A DNA stretch of 64,000 bases from Bdellovibrio bacteriovorus HD100 (lineage in GTDB: Bacteria; Bdellovibrionota; Bdellovibrionia; Bdellovibrionales; Bdellovibrionaceae): positions 372,001-436,000 of the forward strand of contig NC_005363.1 in the NCBI RefSeq assembly GCF_000196175.1. Reading direction: 5' to 3'. Position 1 is the stretch's first letter. Each line of letters opens with the position of its first letter. Below the pieces are notes generated by a model that was not told where the DNA came from, did no database searches, and worked only from the letters and a program-made list of their open reading frames with translations. A program made the position numbers and the translations under genes. Below, in pieces: positions 59,369 through 64,000 of this stretch.

Positions 59369-60412
59369 TTATTTTAGGAAGTCCGCCATCAAGCGGGCAC
59401 CCAAAACTACTTCCTGGCTTGTGATGTCGTCGCCAGCTTCTGGTTCTTCCTTCACGTTTGCGTAAGCAAGGTGGTAGCGGAAGTTGGTGTCAGTGTATGG
59501 TTTGTACTCAAGAACCGCACCGTAACCGATGAATTTGTTGGTTTCTTCGCCGCCGATTTCCAGTTTCTCTTCAGAAGTCTGGAACTCAAGACGTGGAGTC
59601 CACTGTTCCCAACCAGTGTAAGCGAATTTCGCCACGATGGAAGTCACAGTGTCTTTCTCGCCAGCATCCAATTTTGCTTCAGACATCAGGTAGTCTACCG
59701 AAACCATCGCTGGTTTTGCATTCCACATCACACCTGCAGTCATGAACTGGTGTTTGTCGCCATCCGCAGGACCGTTCAGGGTGTGGTAAGAAAGGTTTGT
59801 CATCAAGGCTTTGTCTTCTGTCCAAGCGCCTCTCCAAACTGCACCCATCATCATAGTGTTTTGAGTTGCAGTTGGGCCCGCCAAAGTCTCGGATTCGTTT
59901 GTTGCCATGACGTAGACGTTGTGGCCACCGAAAGTGAAAGTCCCTTTGGCACCAGTCATATATAGAAGATCAGAAGTGCCCAGATTCGCACCACCAAGAG
60001 CTCCATCCGGTCCACGGCCTGTGTAGAACTGGGAAGTCAGGTACAAGTCTGCGCCGCTGGTTGCGCCTTCGAAGCCACCGAATTCAGTGTTGAAGCGACC
60101 TACGGACAAAGCAAACACGTCGGACATTTTGTGTGTCAGGAACGCGTATTCGACAGCGGTTTGGGCGCTATCTACAAGCTGGGTTGCTGATTTATTGAAG
60201 GCCAAGCGAACACGGAAAGAAAGATCTTCCGTCGCTTTACCCATATAATCCAAGCGGCCCGTCTTGAAATAGAACTTGGAGACGTCCGGTTGGGAAGACT
60301 CGTCGTAGGTGGTTGAGTTGTAGTCTGCACGCAGGTCCAAATTCAAAGTTCCGGCCTGAGCTGCAGAAGTCATCGTTGTTGTAGCAAGAGCTGCAATCAA
60401 AAACTTTTTCAT
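59369..60412 (-). CDS. Outer-membrane porin-like beta-barrel protein
   Basis: A 347-residue product with a signal peptide (to AAQA, about 20) and a beta-rich mature part (LNLDLRADYNS, LSFRVRLAFNK, VFALSVGRFNTEFGGFEG, FRYHLAYANV) ending VVLGARLMADFLK. Strand length and number suit a 14-16 stranded porin similar to the barrel at 31.8 kb. The segment SVGRFNTEFGGFEGATSGAD resembles the porin constriction loop. It is probably a solute channel of the outer membrane. Its own terminator follows. Confidence 0.82.
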   Translation of the reverse strand: MKKFLIAALATTTMTSAAQAGTLNLDLRADYNSTTYDESSQPDVSKFYFKTGRLDYMGKATEDLSFRVRLAFNKSATQLVDSAQTAVEYAFLTHKMSDVFALSVGRFNTEFGGFEGATSGADLYLTSQFYTGRGPDGALGGANLGTSDLLYMTGAKGTFTFGGHNVYVMATNESETLAGPTATQNTMMMGAVWRGAWTEDKALMTNLSYHTLNGPADGDKHQFMTAGVMWNAKPAMVSVDYLMSEAKLDAGEKDTVTSIVAKFAYTGWEQWTPRLEFQTSEEKLEIGGEETNKFIGYGAVLEYKPYTDTNFRYHLAYANVKEEPEAGDDITSQEVVLGARLMADFLK

Positions 60413-60516
60413 GTTACTTCCTTGTTTAAAGTTCTAAGTTTTGATGTAGCTAGTATGGTATAAAGTCGTGCCTTCAACAACAACGCTTTAAAAAATTATG
60501 TTGGTTCTATGTCAAA

Positions 60517-60852
60517 TTATTGTTGGCGTTCAATCAAGAGGCCCTCAAGGCCACCTTTAACATAGAAACTGTTGATGAATCCGGCTTGTTCTAACATGGC
60601 CGCAACCTTCGGGGCGGTGTTTTCGTCGCGATCCAAAACAACGACGGCAAAGTGGGGAGGAAGGTTCTTTCCCTTCACCGCCTCCAACGCCCCCTCGGGG
60701 GTGGATGGCAGACTGATGTTATCCAAGTGCATTTTGGTCACGCTCTTGTACCAGTCATTCAGATCCACGTTGTCCAAAATCAACAGAAGAAAAGGAGTGC
60801 GGGTTTGAATCAGATTGTCGAACTGGAAATAGCCGATTGAATTAAAGTCCAT
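60517..60852 (-). CDS. Degenerate rhodanese-like protein
   Basis: The 111-residue product ends in AVVVLDRDENTAPKVAAMLEQAGFINSFYVKGGLEGL, which follows the rhodanese pattern of strand, active loop, helix and final GG motif. The catalytic Cys at the start of the loop is replaced by Asp/Arg (LDRDEN), so sulfur transfer is not expected. It may bind a ligand or partner, as other inactive rhodanese domains do. It starts four bases after the MFS gene on the same strand, so the two are co-transcribed. Confidence 0.65.
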   Translation of the reverse strand: MDFNSIGYFQFDNLIQTRTPFLLLILDNVDLNDWYKSVTKMHLDNISLPSTPEGALEAVKGKNLPPHFAVVVLDRDENTAPKVAAMLEQAGFINSFYVKGGLEGLLIERQQ

Positions 60853-60855
60853 GAT

Positions 60856-62073
60856 CTATCCTACGCGCCCGTGTTCCGGGATGAATTTGTAAATGATGAT
60901 AACAATGGCAAGACCCAGGAAGGCCATCAGGCCCGATGCCCAGAACGGAGCGGTGATCGCCACAGTTCCGTAAAGGGCCCCGCCCAATGCAGGTCCCAGA
61001 ATGCGACCCAATGAAGCCATACTTTGAGTGACTCCCATGGCGGCACCTTGTTCGTTGGCATCAGACAGCAAGCTGATGCTTCCCAACGTTGAAGGATTGG
61101 CCAGGCCATTGCCCAATGACAGTAAAGTCATCGTGATCGCCATGCCGGTGATGGAATCCGCGATAGCAATGCCAGTCAGGCCCAGAGCCAGAAGCAAAAC
61201 CCCCAGACGCAGAACCTTGCGCTCGCCCCACTTTGGCAGCAGACGTCGCACCAAAAAACCTTGAGTGAAGATGATGATGACTCCGATATAGGCAAAACCG
61301 AAGCTGACCTGTTTGACGTCCCACTGGTATTTTTCACCCATGAACAGGATCAGGGTGGCCTCCATGGAAGACATTGCCAAAGATGACAGCAGGAACACTG
61401 TCATCAGAGGGCCCACGGTTTTTTTGTTCAGATACTGCCACATGATCGAGAAACGTTTTCTTTTTGCGGCAGACTCGCTTTTCTCGCTTAAGGATTCCTT
61501 CAGGAACTTCACACCAAACAAGAAGTTCGCAAAGCACAAAGCCGCCACCCAGTAGGAGGCAAACGAAGTGTCAAAGTGCGGGGCGGGATTGATGTGCTGA
61601 CCCCAAACCGCCAGGCCACCACCCAAGGCCGGTCCGACAACAAAGCCCAAACCAAACGCCGCCCCAATCAGGGCCATGCCTTTGGAGCGTTCGTGTTTTG
61701 GGGTGATATCCGAAATATAAGCCGAAGCAGTGGAAAGGCTGGCGCCGAAGAAACCCGCCAGGATGCGTGCGACAAAGAGCCACTCCAAAGACCTCGCCCA
61801 GGCAAACATGATGTAAGAAAGAGTTTCACCCACCAGGCAGAACAACAGAATCGGACGACGACCCATCCGATCGCTCAGGCGGCCCCAGAATGGTGCAAAT
61901 AGAAATTGCATCAGGGAATAAACCGACAGCAGCAAGCCTGTTTCAAGCGCCGTGGCGCCAAAGTTGCGACTTAGGATGGGGAGGATTGGAATAACCACAC
62001 CAAAGCCCACTAAATACAGGAAAACAGTGAAAAAGATGATGGCCAGCTGTGATTTGTTTGATGTCGCAGTCAT
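60856..62073 (-). CDS. TetA-like MFS exporter
   Basis: The 405-residue product has 12 hydrophobic helices. The motif between helices 2 and 3, GRLSDRMGRRPILL, and VIPILPILSRNFGATALE in helix 1, plus GMALIGAAFGLGFVVGPALGGGLA in helix 5, match the tetracycline-exporter branch of DHA1. It should be an inner-membrane drug/proton antiporter, but the substrate is unknown. It appears to be co-transcribed with the degenerate rhodanese and is divergent from the outer-membrane protein gene. Confidence 0.9.
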   Translation of the reverse strand: MTATSNKSQLAIIFFTVFLYLVGFGVVIPILPILSRNFGATALETGLLLSVYSLMQFLFAPFWGRLSDRMGRRPILLFCLVGETLSYIMFAWARSLEWLFVARILAGFFGASLSTASAYISDITPKHERSKGMALIGAAFGLGFVVGPALGGGLAVWGQHINPAPHFDTSFASYWVAALCFANFLFGVKFLKESLSEKSESAAKRKRFSIMWQYLNKKTVGPLMTVFLLSSLAMSSMEATLILFMGEKYQWDVKQVSFGFAYIGVIIIFTQGFLVRRLLPKWGERKVLRLGVLLLALGLTGIAIADSITGMAITMTLLSLGNGLANPSTLGSISLLSDANEQGAAMGVTQSMASLGRILGPALGGALYGTVAITAPFWASGLMAFLGLAIVIIIYKFIPEHGRVG

Positions 62074-62096
62074 AGGGTTGTTAATATTAGGAAGTT

Positions 62097-63251
62097 ATGA
62101 AAATGGCAAATAATCTTCCGCGTTGGGCGTGTGTCGCTCTGTCTATTTTTTCGATTTCATTGCCAGCTCTGGCTGTGGATAACTACAAGGAATTTCGCCG
62201 GGATCACTGGGATTTTGAGGTGAATGCCAACTATTTCTATTCTGAGGCCAATTATCCGGCTTCAGGGGGCGGCAGTCAGAGCCTGGTCAGTGGTAACAGC
62301 TACTCGTTAATCGACACTTCTTTTGGGACTCGCTATGTTCCGAAAAGAAACTGGTCGATTCTGGGCTGGGGAACGATCAGCAATGCGGAAAGCAAGGACT
62401 CGGTCGCCACTCGTTCCAACAGTTCGATCAGTGAAGCGGCTGTGGGCTTTGATTTCCTGATGTATTCCGACGCATTTCAGCTGATTCCGGAAGTCATCGC
62501 GGTCATGCCCTTTGAAGAGGTCAACCCTGCTTCGGATACCGTACTGAATTCAGAAGGTGTTTTTGAGGTTCGCTCCCGTTTGATTGCACAAAAAGACTTC
62601 GGAACTCTGCGCGGCTATGGCTGGCTGGGTTTCAATTATCGCGGCAGTGGCCGCTCATTCCTGATGCCTTGGGGGGTGGGGGCGCAGATGAAGCTGCAGC
62701 GACTGCGTTTGGGAGCCGAGCTTTTCGGTTATCAAAGTGTTTCTGATGACACCACGGACGTGACTGAAGCTTTGCGAACTTCTTACATCAACAGCGTCAA
62801 TGCGGGTTCAATGAAATTCTATTCTGTGAAACCGAATTTGATGGACAGTCAGCTGTATGCAACCTGGCTGATCAGTCCGAAGTTGAGTGTGCAGGCCAAT
62901 GGGGGCATGACGCTGACGGGCTCTAATTCGGCGGCGGGCTTCCATGTCGGTGGTTTCATCCGCTACAGCTTTGATATGAGCGAGGGTTATTCAGAGCCGG
63001 ACTATGTTCCTCCGGTTGAAAACCCGGTGCCGAACTACCGCTCCAATATGTATGAAGAAAGCGATTTGAGCTCCGAAAAGAAAGTCCGCCGCTTTAAAGA
63101 GCAGACAAGCGACGGTGTGGATCAGAACCTGTTCAAGCCCCGTCCGACTGCGCCGAAAAAGCGTCCGCGGGTGGATGATGAATTGCAACAGCAGCTGGAT
63201 GATACGGAATTCCAGATCGAGCTGAAATCCAACAAAAAGAAACGTCGTTAG
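62097..63251 (+). CDS. Outer-membrane beta-barrel protein with basic tail
   Basis: Start ATG 62097 follows TAGGAAG; an ATG two codons later is a possible alternative. The 384 residues comprise a signal peptide (to PALA, about 26), beta-strand segments (HWDFEVNANYFYSEANY, FGTRYVPKRNWSILGWG, LGVGAQMKLQRLRLGAELFGY), and a charged Lys/Arg-rich tail (about 315-384, RFKEQTSDGVDQNLFKPRPTAPKKRPR) that is unusual for a barrel C-terminus. Barrel annotation is from composition; family unknown. The gap to the divergent MFS gene is only 23 bases. Confidence 0.75.
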   Translation: MKMANNLPRWACVALSIFSISLPALAVDNYKEFRRDHWDFEVNANYFYSEANYPASGGGSQSLVSGNSYSLIDTSFGTRYVPKRNWSILGWGTISNAESKDSVATRSNSSISEAAVGFDFLMYSDAFQLIPEVIAVMPFEEVNPASDTVLNSEGVFEVRSRLIAQKDFGTLRGYGWLGFNYRGSGRSFLMPWGVGAQMKLQRLRLGAELFGYQSVSDDTTDVTEALRTSYINSVNAGSMKFYSVKPNLMDSQLYATWLISPKLSVQANGGMTLTGSNSAAGFHVGGFIRYSFDMSEGYSEPDYVPPVENPVPNYRSNMYEESDLSSEKKVRRFKEQTSDGVDQNLFKPRPTAPKKRPRVDDELQQQLDDTEFQIELKSNKKKRR

Positions 63252-63253
63252 TT

Positions 63254-63538
63254 TTAGGGAAGCCTCAGTGCTTCCCTTGTTTTTTCCACATCAAGACCTG
63301 CCAGCTCCACCACCTTGTGGCGTCCGGTTTCGCCTTTGATCAAATGCACATCGCGCTTGGGAATATCAAACAGATCCGAAAGAAATTCGATCAGGCATTC
63401 ATTGGCTTTTCCGTCGACAGGCGGGGCGGTCAGTTTGATTTTGATTTCGCCGTTGTGAGGACCCACAACTTCGTTTTTGGAGGACTTGGGCTGAATAAAA
63501 AGGTGGAGTCGAACTCCACCTTTTGTTGCTTCAATCAT
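63254..63538 (-). CDS. YggU/DUF167-family protein
   Basis: The 94-residue product matches DUF167: VRLHLFIQPKSSKNEVVGPHNGEIKIKLTAPPVDGKANECLIEFLSDLF and RDVHLIKGETGRHKVVEL. The order of strands and the APPVDGKAN block are diagnostic. Structures of the family are small alpha/beta folds of unknown function. It is next to the DivIVA-like gene, as is common for YggU-type genes, and lies 17 bases after it. Confidence 0.92.
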   Translation of the reverse strand: MIEATKGGVRLHLFIQPKSSKNEVVGPHNGEIKIKLTAPPVDGKANECLIEFLSDLFDIPKRDVHLIKGETGRHKVVELAGLDVEKTREALRLP

Positions 63539-63555
63539 GAGTGTCTTCGTGCTGA

Positions 63556-64000
63556 TTATTCAGCAGAAAGAGGGGACACGTTTGGAGAGCGGCCGGCGCC
63601 ATTTCCATTCACGATATTGTGATTTGGAAGCTGAGCTTGTGGCATGTACTTTTCACCTTGCTCCAGCAGGGACAGATGCGCTTGCGCCAGAGCTTTCAGG
63701 TTGGCTTCAAACTGCATGCGCACGCGCTTCAGTTCGGTCACTTCCTGGTACATTTTCTTCAAAGAGTCGCGGGAATCACGAGTGATGATCTCGGCCTTTT
63801 GCTGGGCATCGGCGATGATCAATTTCGCTTCACGGTCGGCATCCTGACGAAGGCGGTCTGCCATCTGAGTTGCAGTGGCGATAGTCTCTTTCAAAACCTG
63901 ATCGCGCTCTTTGTATTCCATCAAAGAAAGTTCTTTTTCGCGAATGGCTTCTTTCAGGGTGTTTCTTTCCTGAATCAAGGACTCCATCTGGGCAGCGATC
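63556..64000 (-). CDS. DivIVA-like coiled-coil protein, C-terminal part
   Basis: The gene extends past the right edge; the readable part begins IAAQMESLIQERNTLKEAIREKEL and continues as a long coiled coil (TATQMADRLRQDADREAKLIIADAQQKAEIITRDSRDSLKKMYQEVTELKRVR), typical of DivIVA C-terminal regions, and ends with a short disordered tail. DivIVA proteins bind curved membrane at poles or septa and recruit partners. The N-terminal lipid-binding domain is outside the window, so the call rests on the coiled coil and the YggU neighbour. Bdellovibrio has a DivIVA that shapes progeny cells; this may be it. Confidence 0.78.
   Translation of the reverse strand, partial: IAAQMESLIQERNTLKEAIREKELSLMEYKERDQVLKETIATATQMADRLRQDADREAKLIIADAQQKAEIITRDSRDSLKKMYQEVTELKRVRMQFEANLKALAQAHLSLLEQGEKYMPQAQLPNHNIVNGNGAGRSPNVSPLSAE

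Noticed and set aside
1-64000. CRISPR arrays, IS elements, prophage or tRNA genes
   Set aside because: No regularly spaced repeats, transposase, integrase, terminal repeats of an IS, or tRNA cloverleaf were recognised.

Overview
The window looks like chromosome of a predatory deltaproteobacterium (Bdellovibrionota), very probably Bdellovibrio bacteriovorus or a close relative. The evidence is gene content: tandem short flagellins, a major porin with strongly biased codons, a gliding-type energised envelope operon, many secreted hydrolases, and a DivIVA-like protein at the right edge. From memory, unverified here, the order fits the strain HD100 stretch running from the fliC3/fliC4 flagellin pair through the major outer-membrane protein to divIVA. 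No rRNA, tRNA, insertion sequence, phage gene or CRISPR array was seen. Genes are dense, with many ATGA-type overlaps and frequent terminator hairpins.

Layout. 0-5 kb: edge of a pyruvate dehydrogenase E1-like gene, a tiny basic protein, a Bcr/CflA exporter, a TonB-like protein, a PP2C phosphatase and an M23 peptidase. 5-12.4 kb: three secreted proteins of unknown function, a thiolase followed by a degenerate SDR and a membrane-anchored protein, and an HD phosphohydrolase. 12.7-16.2 kb: two flagellins and a secreted single-CxxCH protein. 16.2-26.5 kb: a ten-gene minus-strand operon with a TolQ/MotA-type channel, two TolR/ExbD subunits, a giant TPR protein, an AgmX-like TonB-domain protein, lipoproteins and a beta-barrel, resembling the myxobacterial Agl-Glt gliding machine. 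26.6-36.7 kb: a LysR regulator, an ABC1/UbiB kinase overlapping RNase R by about 150 bases, two outer-membrane barrels (one the major porin), an orphan response regulator and an RhtA-like exporter.

37.4-40.4 kb holds a four-gene operon made of a DUF5819/SdpA-like protein, an HTTM/SdpB-like membrane protein, a beta-lactamase-fold hydrolase and a small secreted protein with an Ala-rich hydrophobic segment, ending at a strong terminator. Its layout recalls the SdpABC peptide-toxin system and is the best candidate for an undescribed system here. 41.1-46.6 kb: a BMP-type nucleoside ABC importer in one operon with a secreted S1/P1 nuclease, a plausible route for salvaging prey nucleic acid.

46.8-64 kb: a Crp/Fnr regulator, a methyltransferase, a phospholipase D lipoprotein, a subtilase, a long perfect inverted repeat, a tyrosine-rich secreted protein, TrmO, an IPNS-like dioxygenase, small secreted proteins, a VOC protein, an Arg/Asp/Tyr-rich disordered protein, valS, a porin, a degenerate rhodanese, a TetA-like exporter, an outer-membrane protein, a YggU/DUF167 protein and a DivIVA-like coiled coil cut by the window edge.
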